Assembly (NCBI GenBank): GCA_040755915.1
Contig: JBFLWM010000026.1
Location: forward strand, 62,001 to 126,000
Origin: Sulfurivermis sp040755915
GTDB taxonomy: Bacteria > Pseudomonadota > Gammaproteobacteria > Thiohalomonadales > Thiohalomonadaceae
Direction: 5' to 3'
Length of the DNA: 64,000 bases
The position numbers and the translations under genes were made by a program. Shown here piece after piece: positions 30,026 through 38,649 of the stretch (position 1 is the first letter of the stretch; each line of letters starts with the position of its first letter). Below the pieces are notes generated by a model. That model worked only from the letters and a program-made list of their open reading frames with translations, made no database searches and was not told the origin of the DNA.

Positions 30026-31606
30026 TCATGCAATGAGTTTTGTATCGCCGAGCAGCTGCTCGCGCTTCTTTTTGCCGAGCAGGACGGCGGTCTGGATATT
30101 GACGATGCCGCGGGTCACCAGGCCCCACACTGCCGCCATGGCTGCGTCGAACAGGTCATCGCCCAGCTTGCGGTTCACCATTTTGTAGCTTGAGTAGCTG
30201 GCCTTGGTGGTTTCGGCCTTGATGTTGGATAGCTGTCGCACCAGGGCGCGCAGGTCGGCTGTCTCCGGGTCCAGAGGGTTGGCATCGTCCAGGTACGGGA
30301 TCGCGGCCTGCTTGTTGTTGAACACCGAGCGAAGGGCCGTGGCCATGGCGTGTTTCACCATGCCCTCGAAGCGGATCGGGGCGAAGGGCCAGTGCGGCCA
30401 GGTGCTGGCGGTGCTGTCGCCGTCGCCGATGGTGCGGCGGTCGGTGGTGGTGAGTCCTTCGGCGTACAGCTCGTCATTGAGCGCGGTCAGCATGCCGATG
30501 CCGTAGGCGTCGCCGTTGGCCAGGTCCGGGCGGAAATAGCGCCAATAGCCGCGGATATCGTTCTTCACGATCGTTTCGTCGGTACCAGGCGCCCATGTAC
30601 GGGCGAAAATGAAACAGATGAAGTTCCCGATCTGCTCGGTCACCACGAAGGCATACCGCGAGGACTGCGGATCCTCGCCGTGGCCGGAGTGGTCATAGCC
30701 GAAAGAGATCAGACCGCGCTTTTTGTACTCCAGCCCGGGCATCGGCTGCGCCAGCTGGATGCCGGCCATCAGCCCCACCTGCAGGGCCCTGCGCACCCAT
30801 GCCTCCCAGATCAGGTTCCGCGCCTGTACGTTACGGCACAACAGCTGCCGGATGTATTCATCCGGGGAGAGCTGATCCCGCATGTCCATGATGAATTGCT
30901 CGTTGAGGATGCCGAGCTCGATCCCAAGGTAGGCGTCGACGGTGGGCAGCAGGTGGTACTTGCCGCTCTCGATCATATCCACCAGGGTGTCCGCCCCCTT
31001 GAATACGCCGGTGATGCGTATCTGCGGATCGTTGCGACTCTCCTTTGAGGCGCCAAGTCGCCTGGTGGCGCCCATCATCAGCAGGAAGCGGGAAAAAAGC
31101 CGCTCCCGCGGCATGTCGTCGACCTCCTCGAGGGATGCGGCGGTGAGGTCGCCGCCGTCGACCTGCGCCATGATGCCGTAGGCCCGGGCGATCGAGCGGT
31201 TGCCGAACTGGTAGTAGGTGTCCGCCAGCTGGGTGCGGCCGGACTTGTGCGCGATCCAGGCGGTGAGGATTTCTGAGCGGCGGATGGCGTCGAGGTGGTA
31301 GCCCAGATTGACCAGGCTCTGCGCCTCGCGCGGCGCCACGATGCCCAGCTCCTGATCGGCCTCGGTCGCGTTGTGCTCCAGGAGGTACATCTCCTTGCAG
31401 GCCGTTTTGCCGGTGCGCCGGCTGGAGTTGTCGATGGTGTTGGTGTGCTGGTCCATCTCGATCATCTTGAGGACCTGCACCGAGTCCAGCTCGACGTTGT
31501 GGACGTGCTTGTGCCAGAGAGCGTGATCACCCTTGAATCGCATCACCTCGCGCTCGGCGACGTTCTGCATCTCGATGCGCCGGCCGGACGAGATGCGCTC
31601 AGCCAT
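30026..31606 (-). CDS. Terminase large subunit
   Basis: 526 residues. The ATPase P-loop variant SSRRTGKT is at 61-68, a LEEVDDM Walker B-like segment follows, and nuclease-type acidic residues appear in ISFGYDHSG and near DDLFDAAMAAVWG. The protein packages DNA into the prohead. It overlaps the upstream small-subunit gene by 8 bases. Confidence 0.88.
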   Translation of the reverse strand: MAERISSGRRIEMQNVAEREVMRFKGDHALWHKHVHNVELDSVQVLKMIEMDQHTNTIDNSSRRTGKTACKEMYLLEHNATEADQELGIVAPREAQSLVNLGYHLDAIRRSEILTAWIAHKSGRTQLADTYYQFGNRSIARAYGIMAQVDGGDLTAASLEEVDDMPRERLFSRFLLMMGATRRLGASKESRNDPQIRITGVFKGADTLVDMIESGKYHLLPTVDAYLGIELGILNEQFIMDMRDQLSPDEYIRQLLCRNVQARNLIWEAWVRRALQVGLMAGIQLAQPMPGLEYKKRGLISFGYDHSGHGEDPQSSRYAFVVTEQIGNFICFIFARTWAPGTDETIVKNDIRGYWRYFRPDLANGDAYGIGMLTALNDELYAEGLTTTDRRTIGDGDSTASTWPHWPFAPIRFEGMVKHAMATALRSVFNNKQAAIPYLDDANPLDPETADLRALVRQLSNIKAETTKASYSSYKMVNRKLGDDLFDAAMAAVWGLVTRGIVNIQTAVLLGKKKREQLLGDTKLIA

Positions 31607-32549
31607 CGTCCTCTCCGTTCCCCTGATACTCGACCAACACAGGATCGCGGCCGATGCGCGCCTGGCTGCGGGCTATCTGCTGCTGCAGCTGCTCCAGCGC
31701 CTGGGTCTGCCTGCGCTGGTAGTCCAGAGCGTTGTCCTTGTTCGCTGACTGCCCCTCCAGGAAGCCCTGCATCTGTTTTTCCTCAGTGACCTGCTTCGGG
31801 GTCATGTTGAGGTCCGACAGGGTCATGGAGTTCTTGGAGAGGAAGTCGCCCAGCGTCTTGAGCAGCGGGTGGGCGCTGATCTCGTAGATCAGGCGGCGCT
31901 CCCCCTCGCTGTCGCTGTATTCAGCCAGGTGGAAATCGCCGTCCTTGTCGTAGTACCAGGCTGGCGTCTTGAGCTGCACCCCTTCGGAGACGATCGCCAG
32001 AATGATGTCATCGATGATGGCCTGCACCATCGCCTGGGTGCGTGCCCGCAGGTCGGTGAGCAACCGAGGATCCCCGGTTTCGAATGCTACCTGGTGCTGC
32101 AGCAGCAGCTCGGTGCGCTTGAGGCAGGCCCCGGCGTCCTCGCAGCCGTATGTCTGCATGTGCTCGCAGCCGGTGCAGTGTGGGTATTTGCCGGGTTTCG
32201 CTGGGTAGTAGGTGGCGGTTTGGGCGAAAAGCCCGTGCTTCATGGCGTTGAATCGGGTTCGGCGCGCCTCCTCAGGCGTCGGGTGGCCCTCTAGGTTGGC
32301 GGATGACGCCGCTTTACCCTCCGGCGTCGTCGGCCCGGTGTGCCGGCCGAAGGTCGCCATCATCCCCTTTTCCCAGTGCGCCTGCTCCGCCTCCTCGCCG
32401 CAAATTGAGCAGCTGGCGAAATAGGCCCACGGGTGCCAAACACGATCGGGCGCATCCTCCACCCGCTGGGGGTCGGACTTCCACTTGTTGCCACAGTTCC
32501 GGCAATGAAAAGAGACCCGCGTTAAAGGGTCAAGACGCACGTTCCGCAT
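31599..32549 (-). CDS. Putative terminase small subunit with two metal-binding clusters
   Basis: 316 residues. An N-terminal zinc-ribbon (CRNCG and CSICG, 28 apart) precedes a GKAASSANLEGHPTPEEARR-RFNAMKHGL segment of the type seen in phage terminase small subunits, followed by a second cluster (CTGCEHMQTYGCEDAGAC) and a helical domain. It is first in the late operon and overlaps the large subunit. No clear ribosome site precedes ATG 32549. An internal start after the zinc-ribbon is possible. Confidence 0.7.
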   Translation of the reverse strand: MRNVRLDPLTRVSFHCRNCGNKWKSDPQRVEDAPDRVWHPWAYFASCSICGEEAEQAHWEKGMMATFGRHTGPTTPEGKAASSANLEGHPTPEEARRTRFNAMKHGLFAQTATYYPAKPGKYPHCTGCEHMQTYGCEDAGACLKRTELLLQHQVAFETGDPRLLTDLRARTQAMVQAIIDDIILAIVSEGVQLKTPAWYYDKDGDFHLAEYSDSEGERRLIYEISAHPLLKTLGDFLSKNSMTLSDLNMTPKQVTEEKQMQGFLEGQSANKDNALDYQRRQTQALEQLQQQIARSQARIGRDPVLVEYQGNGEDDG

Positions 32550-32752
32550 GGGAACGCATAATGCTGTGATTTACAAGACAAAACTAACGGCAAACACGTC
32601 GCTATGCCGCGCGCCGCTGGAACCTCTCCGGCAGAGGAAAGCGTAGTATTTTGGTTCCCAGCAAGTCCATCCCGGGGAGCCAATCACTCAGCAGCACATT
32701 CCACAGACAGAAAAAACGCGAGCGCGACGTCGTGCAGGCGATGTCTTTCGGC
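32550..32752. other. Prophage-chromosome junction region (attR expected here)
   Basis: A 203-base gap between the first late gene and the end of galU, containing no gene. The right attachment site should lie here or in the end of galU, since everything to the left is phage and galU is complete. On the minus strand, TTGTCT and an AT-rich CATTAT run about 20 bases before the terminase gene could form a late promoter, but the match is poor. The attachment core cannot be fixed without the left end. Confidence 0.6.
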
Positions 32753-33622
32753 TCAACAGAAATTCTTCTTCAGATAACTGCGGAACTCATCGCTGAGTTC
32801 CGGATGCTTCAGGGCATACTCTACAGTTGCCTCCAGATACCCCAGCTTGCTGCCACAATCGTAGCGGCGACCGCTGAAGCGATAGCCTAATACCGGCTCC
32901 TCCCGCAGCAGACCCGCAATGGCGTCTGTAAGCTGTATTTCCCCTCCGGCACCGCGTCCCGTGGTTTCCAGCAGCTCGAAAATACGCGGCGTCAGGATAT
33001 AGCGTCCCACTACAGCCAATGTAGAGGGTGCATCGGCCGGCTTCGGCTTCTCCACGATGCGCTCGACGCGTGACAGCCGCTCATCCATCGGCACTGCCTT
33101 CACGATACCGTATTTGTCGGTATCCTCCGCAGCCACCTCCTCGACCCCCAGGAGGCTGCAGTGATGTGCGGCATACATATCGACCATTTGCGCCATGGCG
33201 CTGCCGCCGAAGCCATCGATCAAATCATCTGCCAGGATTACTGCAAATGGCTCATCCTTGATCAGCGGCTTGGCACACAGCACAGCATGCCCCAGGCCCA
33301 ACGCCTCCGGCTGCCGAACGTAGGCACATGACACTCCGGCAGGCAATATGCTGCGCACCAACTCAAGCAGTTCACTCTTGCCCTTCTTTTCGAGTTCAGC
33401 TTCCAGTTCGTAATTCTTGTCGAAGTGATCTTCGATAGCGCGCTTGGCACTGCTGGTCACGAAGATCATTTCGGTAATGCCGGCGGCCATCGCCTCTTCC
33501 ACCGCATACTGAATCAACGGCTTGTCGACGATGGGCAGCATTTCCTTGGGATTCGCCTTGGTGGCAGGAAGGAAGCGGGTACCCATACCGGCAACGGGAA
33601 AGACAGCCTTGGAAACGTTCAC
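32753..33622 (-). CDS. galU: UTP-glucose-1-phosphate uridylyltransferase
   Basis: 289 residues from GTG 33622 (AGGG site 7 bases upstream; a GTG at 33628 is an alternative). The nucleotide-binding signature GMGTRFLPATKANPKEMLPI and the FAVILADDLI strand are intact. The enzyme makes UDP-glucose for LPS, capsule and trehalose. The last residues (YLKKNFC) are next to the prophage. It is transcribed leftward after the ComEA-like gene and a strong terminator, so it needs its own promoter. Confidence 0.95.
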   Translation of the reverse strand: MNVSKAVFPVAGMGTRFLPATKANPKEMLPIVDKPLIQYAVEEAMAAGITEMIFVTSSAKRAIEDHFDKNYELEAELEKKGKSELLELVRSILPAGVSCAYVRQPEALGLGHAVLCAKPLIKDEPFAVILADDLIDGFGGSAMAQMVDMYAAHHCSLLGVEEVAAEDTDKYGIVKAVPMDERLSRVERIVEKPKPADAPSTLAVVGRYILTPRIFELLETTGRGAGGEIQLTDAIAGLLREEPVLGYRFSGRRYDCGSKLGYLEATVEYALKHPELSDEFRSYLKKNFC

Positions 33623-33676
33623 ATGCACACCCTGCGTCGTGAATTACTGAATGTCATATTGTGGAGCAAAGAGATG

Positions 33677-33711
33677 AAAAACAAAAGAAAGGCGCCCGCA
33701 CAGCGGGCGCC
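33677..33711 (-). terminator. Intrinsic terminator of the ComEA-like gene
   Basis: GGCGCCCGC (33691-33699) and GCGGGCGCC (33703-33711) with a 3-base loop, followed on the minus strand by a long T-rich tract (TTTCTTTTGTTTTT). A textbook rho-independent terminator 27 bases past the gene. Confidence 0.92.
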
Positions 33712-33737
33712 CCTGTCAGTTCACAACGACCGTCTTG

Positions 33738-34007
33738 TCAGCGCTTGCCCACGGCAAGGTTCTGGCGATTGGCCTCCACCATCTTGGCACCGATCCCGGG
33801 CACCTTGGCCAGGTCATCGACCGTCTTGAACGGTCCGTGTTCCTTGCGATAGGCAACGATGGCCTCTGCCCGCTTGGCACCAACGCCCTTGATGGACTGC
33901 GCCAAGGCAGTCGCATCTGCCGTATTGATGTCGACCGGTGCAGCAAAAACGACGGCCGACAGACCGAGAAGAAATGCAGAGAAACAAGCTACTGCGAATT
34001 TACGCAT
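33738..34007 (-). CDS. ComEA-like helix-hairpin-helix protein
   Basis: 89 residues from ATG 34007 (AGGAGTG site). A signal peptide (about 1-22, FSAFLLGLSAVVFAA) is followed by VDINTADATALAQSIKGVG and a second hairpin VDDLAKVPGIGAKMV, the two helix-hairpin-helix motifs of the ComEA family. It binds double-stranded DNA nonspecifically in the periplasm and takes part in DNA uptake in naturally competent bacteria. Whether this strain is competent is unknown. Confidence 0.85.
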   Translation of the reverse strand: MRKFAVACFSAFLLGLSAVVFAAPVDINTADATALAQSIKGVGAKRAEAIVAYRKEHGPFKTVDDLAKVPGIGAKMVEANRQNLAVGKR

Positions 34008-34158
34008 GATTTCACTCCTGTGATTGGCGATATCCCTGGTCATTCGCATCACCATGAAAGGCGATACGCAGAAAAAAATAGCGAGGGGGTCAAGCCATCA
34101 CAAGGGCATCACCGTAGGCAGAAGGTGAAATTTCTGTAGGAAATTTCCGCAATAAAGC

Positions 34159-34863
34159 CTATTCCACCAGCTCGCGCTCAATAGACTCCAGCGCAACCAT
34201 TGGCTCATCAGCCGCCGTAATCGGCCGGCCAATTACCAGGTAATCCGAACCGAGCCGTACGGCATCTGCCGGCGTCGTAATACGGGTTTGATCCCCTTTT
34301 GCCGACCATGCCGGACGAATACCGGGTGTAACCAGACGGAAGGACTCGCCGGCTTGACGACGCAGCATGGATACCTCTTGTGGCGAGCAGACAACGCCAT
34401 CCATGCCGCTCGCCTGGGCCAAGGTGGCAAGACGGGCCACATTATCGGCGGGCTCCCCGGCAAGGCCAACCTCGTGAATGTCTTGCTCACCCATGCTGGT
34501 CAGAATAGTGACGGCAATCAGCAGCGGCGGCTGGGCCACCTTGTCGAGTGCTTCGCGCGCAGCGGCCATCATGCGCCGCCCACCCATGGCATGTACATTG
34601 ACCATCCATACACCGAGATCGGCGGCCGCACTGCATGCACCGGCCACCGTATTGGGAATATCGTGAAACTTGAGGTCGAGAAAGATTTCAAATCCCTTGT
34701 CCCGCAACGTCTGCACCAATTGCGGACCACCGCGAGTAAAGAGTTCCTTGCCGACTTTCAGACGGCATCGTGCCGGCTCCAGCTTTGCCACCATCTCCAA
34801 TGCCAGGTGTGGATCGGCATAATCGAGTGCAATGATGATGCGCGGGCCCAAATTCTTGCTCAT
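34159..34863 (-). CDS. pyrF: Orotidine 5'-phosphate decarboxylase
   Basis: 234 residues with a GGAG site before ATG 34863. The catalytic Asp-Lys-Asp signature is in FLDLKFHDIPNTV. It converts OMP to UMP, the last step of pyrimidine synthesis. It follows lapB by 15 bases, the same pyrF-after-lapB order as in E. coli. Confidence 0.95.
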   Translation of the reverse strand: MSKNLGPRIIIALDYADPHLALEMVAKLEPARCRLKVGKELFTRGGPQLVQTLRDKGFEIFLDLKFHDIPNTVAGACSAAADLGVWMVNVHAMGGRRMMAAAREALDKVAQPPLLIAVTILTSMGEQDIHEVGLAGEPADNVARLATLAQASGMDGVVCSPQEVSMLRRQAGESFRLVTPGIRPAWSAKGDQTRITTPADAVRLGSDYLVIGRPITAADEPMVALESIERELVE

Positions 34864-34878
34864 GAATACTCCGGATAG

Positions 34879-36048
34879 TTATTCGCCTTCAATACCATGA
34901 ATTGGCTTGATCGTGTTCCACTGTTTGCAACTCGGACATTGCCAGCTCAGATTTTTGCCGCTGTAGCCACACTGGCTGCAACAATAGACCGGCTTGCTCT
35001 CCAGCAGCTTATCCGTCAGATCCTTAAGAACCAGCAAATCATCCCGTGCCTGTCCATCGCTGCTATGCAGCTTGAGCGCTATCAAACGCTCCATGCCACG
35101 GACAGAGGGGTGCCCGCGCATGTGATTGACCACAAAGACAGCCGCCTCCTTCTCTCCTTGCTGCTGACGAATCAGCTCAGCCAATGCCAGCATAATCGAG
35201 ATTCCGCCATGACGTGCCAGCATGTCGCGCAAATAGGCGATCATGTCGCCGATCCGCCCTTGCTGCACAAACGCCTCTTGTAACGGTGCCAGTACCTCGG
35301 GCAGGTAGGCGGGATTCTGCTGCTCGACCCGCCGCAGAACGCGCACGGCAGATTTGTGTGCTCCGTTATCCAGTTCGATGCGCCCCTCCAGCAAAGTGGC
35401 GCGCACACAATTACGATCCTCTGCCAAGGCACGCCGTACCAGGCCCAGAGCCTCGCTACGCTCACCCAGCATCAACGCCTGGTCCGCCTGTTCACAAAAA
35501 AACTGTGCAATAACGGGGCCGACACCTTCGCTTCCCATGCCCTGCAGACGCTGACCTATGGCAACTGCCTTGTGCCAGTCCTTTTCCTGCTGATAGATGT
35601 CCAACAACTGGCGTAGAGCTTGGGGCCGATAAGCCGGACTCTCGTTTACTAACTCCTGAAACAGACTTTCTGCGCGATCCAGCAACCCGGCACGCATGTA
35701 GTCAGTTCCCAGCTCGTAGAGCGCCTGGTCACGTTGTTGACGACTAAGGGTTGGCCTGGCGATAAGATTCTGATGGATGCGAATAGCCCGATCGACCTCG
35801 CCACGTCTGCGGAACAGGCTACCGACGGCAAAATGTGTATCCACGGTATCACTGTCCACTTCCAGCATGTGAATGAATACCTCGATGGCCTTGTCCGGCT
35901 GTTCGTTCAGTAGATAATTGAGTCCTTTGAAATAGTCGGAAGACAGACTGGAAAACTGCCGCCCCCCATCGCGCACGTCACGCCTGCCCAGCAGCCATCC
36001 GGACAATGCAGCCACCGGCAACAACAGGAACAATAATTCGACGCCCAT
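34879..36048 (-). CDS. lapB: LPS assembly protein LapB (YciM)
   Basis: 389 residues. One N-terminal membrane anchor (ELLFLLLPVAALSGWLLG) is followed by TPR helices over residues about 25-340 and a C-terminal rubredoxin-like metal site with four cysteines (YCCSQCGYSG and WQCPSCKQWN). LapB with FtsH controls LpxC levels, balancing LPS with phospholipid. It follows lapA by 6 bases and precedes pyrF. Confidence 0.93.
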   Translation of the reverse strand: MGVELLFLLLPVAALSGWLLGRRDVRDGGRQFSSLSSDYFKGLNYLLNEQPDKAIEVFIHMLEVDSDTVDTHFAVGSLFRRRGEVDRAIRIHQNLIARPTLSRQQRDQALYELGTDYMRAGLLDRAESLFQELVNESPAYRPQALRQLLDIYQQEKDWHKAVAIGQRLQGMGSEGVGPVIAQFFCEQADQALMLGERSEALGLVRRALAEDRNCVRATLLEGRIELDNGAHKSAVRVLRRVEQQNPAYLPEVLAPLQEAFVQQGRIGDMIAYLRDMLARHGGISIMLALAELIRQQQGEKEAAVFVVNHMRGHPSVRGMERLIALKLHSSDGQARDDLLVLKDLTDKLLESKPVYCCSQCGYSGKNLSWQCPSCKQWNTIKPIHGIEGE

Positions 36049-36054
36049 GGAAGA

Positions 36055-36348
36055 TTAATGATTGTCGCGCAAAGGCAGATGTCGCAAATTGCGAATTTCC
36101 TGTTCACAGGTATCGAGCTTGCGCTGCAGACGGGAAACCTTGCGCCGCTGGCTGAATACCAACAGCAGGCTGGTAGTTACCCCGAATATGGCACCAACGG
36201 CCAGGGCAATGACAACCACCAGCGATAACGGCCCGGAAATGGCGCCAAAATAATAGTGCAGCGTGACGGGTTCAGAGTTATGTACAGCGAAGCTGATGCC
36301 CAGTGCCACCAGCAGCAGGAAGAGAATAAGAAGTAACAGGCGTTTCAT
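36055..36348 (-). CDS. lapA: LPS assembly protein LapA (YciS)
   Basis: 97 residues from ATG 36348; an extra upstream Met in frame is less likely. Two hydrophobic segments (about 2-18 and 39-62) and a basic coiled C-terminal end (QRRKVSRLQRKLDTCEQEI) match the LapA family. It works with LapB at the inner membrane. It is the first gene of the lapAB-pyrF unit, with a promoter at 36416-36444. Confidence 0.9.
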   Translation of the reverse strand: MKRLLLLILFLLLVALGISFAVHNSEPVTLHYYFGAISGPLSLVVVIALAVGAIFGVTTSLLLVFSQRRKVSRLQRKLDTCEQEIRNLRHLPLRDNH

Positions 36349-36415
36349 GTCGACCCCGTATGGCGGGGCCAAAGCCCCTGTCGTATCCCAACGTTTACGC
36401 CAGATGCGTTGCTAC

Positions 36416-36444
36416 AGGATATTACCGGGCTTGACGAATTACAA
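36416..36444 (-). promoter_or_regulatory. Sigma-70-type promoter of lapA-lapB-pyrF
   Basis: On the minus strand TTGTAA (36439-36444), an exact 17-base spacer and TATCCT (36416-36421). It lies 67 bases before lapA in the 165-base gap after ihfB, the right place to start this unit. Confidence 0.6.
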
Positions 36445-36513
36445 AGCTGTGCCTCGGTGCGAAAATTGTCGCTCACGCCAAGGCGAAGATTGCTCCCTAG
36501 TGCCGCCCGGCGG

Positions 36514-36813
36514 TCAATCGGCCGTCAGCGCGCCCCCCTGATCCACTCGCTCGCGCAATTCCTTGCCCGGCTTGAAATGCGGCACATACTTGGCGCCCAA
36601 CTGAACAGACTCACCTGTCTTGGGATTGCGCCCCACGCGCGGCGGACGATAGTGCAGGGAGAAGCTGCCAAATCCACGAATCTCGATACGCTCACCACCG
36701 GCCAATACCTGCGCCATGTGTTCCAGAATGGTCTTCACCGCCAACTCGACGTCCTTGGAATTGAGCTGGGGCTGCTTGCGCGCCAGTATCTCGATCAGTT
36801 CCGACTTGGTCAT
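36514..36813 (-). CDS. ihfB: Integration host factor beta subunit
   Basis: 99 residues, standard length. DNA-binding arm and core motifs ERIEIRGFGSFSLHYRPPRVGRNPKTGE and a GKELRERVD end are intact. IHF bends DNA at promoters and phage attachment sites. It follows rpsA by 55 bases, the usual gammaproteobacterial order, separated by a hairpin. Confidence 0.96.
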   Translation of the reverse strand: MTKSELIEILARKQPQLNSKDVELAVKTILEHMAQVLAGGERIEIRGFGSFSLHYRPPRVGRNPKTGESVQLGAKYVPHFKPGKELRERVDQGGALTAD

Positions 36814-36831
36814 GGAGGTCCCCGAAGTAAG

Positions 36832-36858
36832 GGAAGGCCCGCCAGCGGCGGGCCTTCC
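36832..36858 (-). terminator. Hairpin between rpsA and ihfB
   Basis: GGAAGGCCCGCC (36832-36843) and GGCGGGCCTTCC (36847-36858) with a 3-base loop; on the minus strand it is followed by CTTACTT, only weakly T-rich. It could be a partial terminator lowering ihfB transcription relative to rpsA, with ihfB read by readthrough or its own promoter. Confidence 0.6.
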
Positions 36859-36868
36859 GGTTCACTGC

Positions 36869-38545
36869 TTAGTCGTTCTTGTTTTCCATCTGTTCCTTCA
36901 GCAGGTCACCCAGCGTCGGGTTGGCCGCTGCGGCAGCACGGTTGTAGTCCTGCATGGCCTCCGCCTCCTCCTCGCTGTCCTTCGCCTTGACGGACAGGGT
37001 GATGGTGCGGTTCTTGCGGTCTACGCCCATGAACTTGGCCTCGACTTCATCGCCAGCCTTGAGCAGGGAACGGGCATCCTCAACACGGTCGCGGGACAAC
37101 TCGGAGGCACGCAGATAGCCTTCGACGCCCTCTTCCAGGTCGATGATGGCGCCCTTGGCATCCACTTCACGCACGATGCCCTTGACGATGCTGCCCTTGC
37201 GGTGCTCGGCGACGTAGTTGGAGAAAGGATCCTTCTCCAGCTGCTTGATGCCGAGGGAAATACGCTCGCGCTCCGGATCGATGGCCAGAATGACCGCCTC
37301 GACTTCGTCGCCCTTGGCATAGTTGCGCACCGCCTCTTCGCCCGGCACGTTCCAGGCAATGTCGGACAGGTGGATCAGACCATCGATACCGCCGTCCAGA
37401 CCGATGAAGATGCCGAAGTCGGTGATGGACTTGATCTTGCCGGCAACCTTGTCGCCCTTGTTGTGGGTACCGGAGAAGGCATCCCACGGATTCTCCTGGC
37501 ACTGCTTCATGCCCAGGGAGATACGACGACGCTCGGCGTCGATGTCCAGCACCATGACTTCCACTTCGTCGCCCATCTGCACGACCTTTGACGGGTGGAT
37601 GTTCTTGTTGGTCCAGTCCATCTCGGAGACGTGCACCAGACCTTCCACACCCTCTTCGATCTCGACGAAGCAGCCGTAATCGGTCAGGTTGGTCACCTTG
37701 CCGAACATGCGGGTGCCGACCGGGTAACGGCGGGTGATGTCTTCCCACGGATCCTCGCCCAGCTGCTTGAGGCCCAGGGAGACACGGGTGCGCTCGCGGT
37801 CGAACTTGAGCACCTTGACTTCGATTTCGTCGCCGACGTTGACCACTTCGGACGGATGCTTGACGCGCTTCCAGGCCATGTCGGTGATGTGCAGCAGGCC
37901 GTCGATGCCGCCGAGGTCGACGAAGGCGCCGTAGTCGGTGAGGTTCTTGACGATACCCTTGACCACCTGGCCTTCCTGCAGACCTTCCAGCAGGGCTTCG
38001 CGTTCTTCGCTGCCTTCGGACTCCACCACGGCACGGCGGGAAACGACGACGTTGTTACGCTTGCGATCGAGCTTGATGACCTTGAACTCCAGGTCCTTGC
38101 CTTCCAGGTAGGAGGGATCGCGCACCGGGCGCACATCCACCAGGGAACCGGGCAGGAAGGCACGAATATCCTTCAGGTCGACGGTGAAACCGCCCTTGAC
38201 CTTGTCGACGATGCGGCCGACCACGGTCTCGCCAGCCTCGGAGGCACGCTCCAGACGGGTCCAGGACTCGGAACGCTTGGCCTTTTCACGGGACAGGCGG
38301 GTGGCACCAAAGCCGTCTTCCACCATTTCCAGGGCAACGTCCACCTCGTCGCCGACTGCGACCTCGAGCTCGCCGTTCTCGTTGAGGAACTGCTCAACGG
38401 GGATCACGCCTTCGGACTTGAGACCGGCGTTGATGACGACGACGTCATTGCCAACCTGGACTACCTTGCCGGTAATGATGGCGCCGGGGCGCATCTGGGA
38501 ACCAACAAGACTCTGTTCAAACAATTCTGCAAAGCTTTCGCTCAT
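36869..38545 (-). CDS. rpsA: 30S ribosomal protein S1
   Basis: 558 residues from ATG 38545 (a GTG just before is an alternative). Six S1/OB repeats are visible; repeats 3-6 show the LTDYGAFVDLGG or LTDYGCFVEIEEG type pattern followed by DGLLHITDMAW-like sequence. S1 binds mRNA to the 30S subunit. It follows cmk across a terminator and precedes ihfB. Its compositional pattern matches its neighbours. Confidence 0.97.
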   Translation of the reverse strand: MSESFAELFEQSLVGSQMRPGAIITGKVVQVGNDVVVINAGLKSEGVIPVEQFLNENGELEVAVGDEVDVALEMVEDGFGATRLSREKAKRSESWTRLERASEAGETVVGRIVDKVKGGFTVDLKDIRAFLPGSLVDVRPVRDPSYLEGKDLEFKVIKLDRKRNNVVVSRRAVVESEGSEEREALLEGLQEGQVVKGIVKNLTDYGAFVDLGGIDGLLHITDMAWKRVKHPSEVVNVGDEIEVKVLKFDRERTRVSLGLKQLGEDPWEDITRRYPVGTRMFGKVTNLTDYGCFVEIEEGVEGLVHVSEMDWTNKNIHPSKVVQMGDEVEVMVLDIDAERRRISLGMKQCQENPWDAFSGTHNKGDKVAGKIKSITDFGIFIGLDGGIDGLIHLSDIAWNVPGEEAVRNYAKGDEVEAVILAIDPERERISLGIKQLEKDPFSNYVAEHRKGSIVKGIVREVDAKGAIIDLEEGVEGYLRASELSRDRVEDARSLLKAGDEVEAKFMGVDRKNRTITLSVKAKDSEEEAEAMQDYNRAAAAANPTLGDLLKEQMENKND

Positions 38546-38611
38546 CACTCACGTACCTTGCCGTTCATCGAACGACGTATGTAGAACCGCATTACTGCCG
38601 CGGGTTGAAGT

Positions 38612-38644
38612 TAAAAAACAAACCGCCACCGCACCTGCGATGGC
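38612..38644 (-). terminator. Intrinsic terminator after cmk
   Basis: GCCA-TC-GCA and TGC-GG-TGGC form an interrupted stem (38625-38644), followed on the minus strand by TTTGTTTTTT. It lies 6 bases beyond the cmk stop and separates the amino-acid operon from rpsA. Confidence 0.6.
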
Positions 38645-38649
38645 AGCCC

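Noticed and set aside
28513..30036. 507-codon open frame on the plus strand
   Set aside because: Antisense to the portal; no family pattern and no ribosome site.
34119..34151. Two GAAATTTC copies between pyrF and the ComEA-like gene as a terminator
   Set aside because: Each is self-palindromic and AT-rich with no GC stem; not convincing as a terminator.
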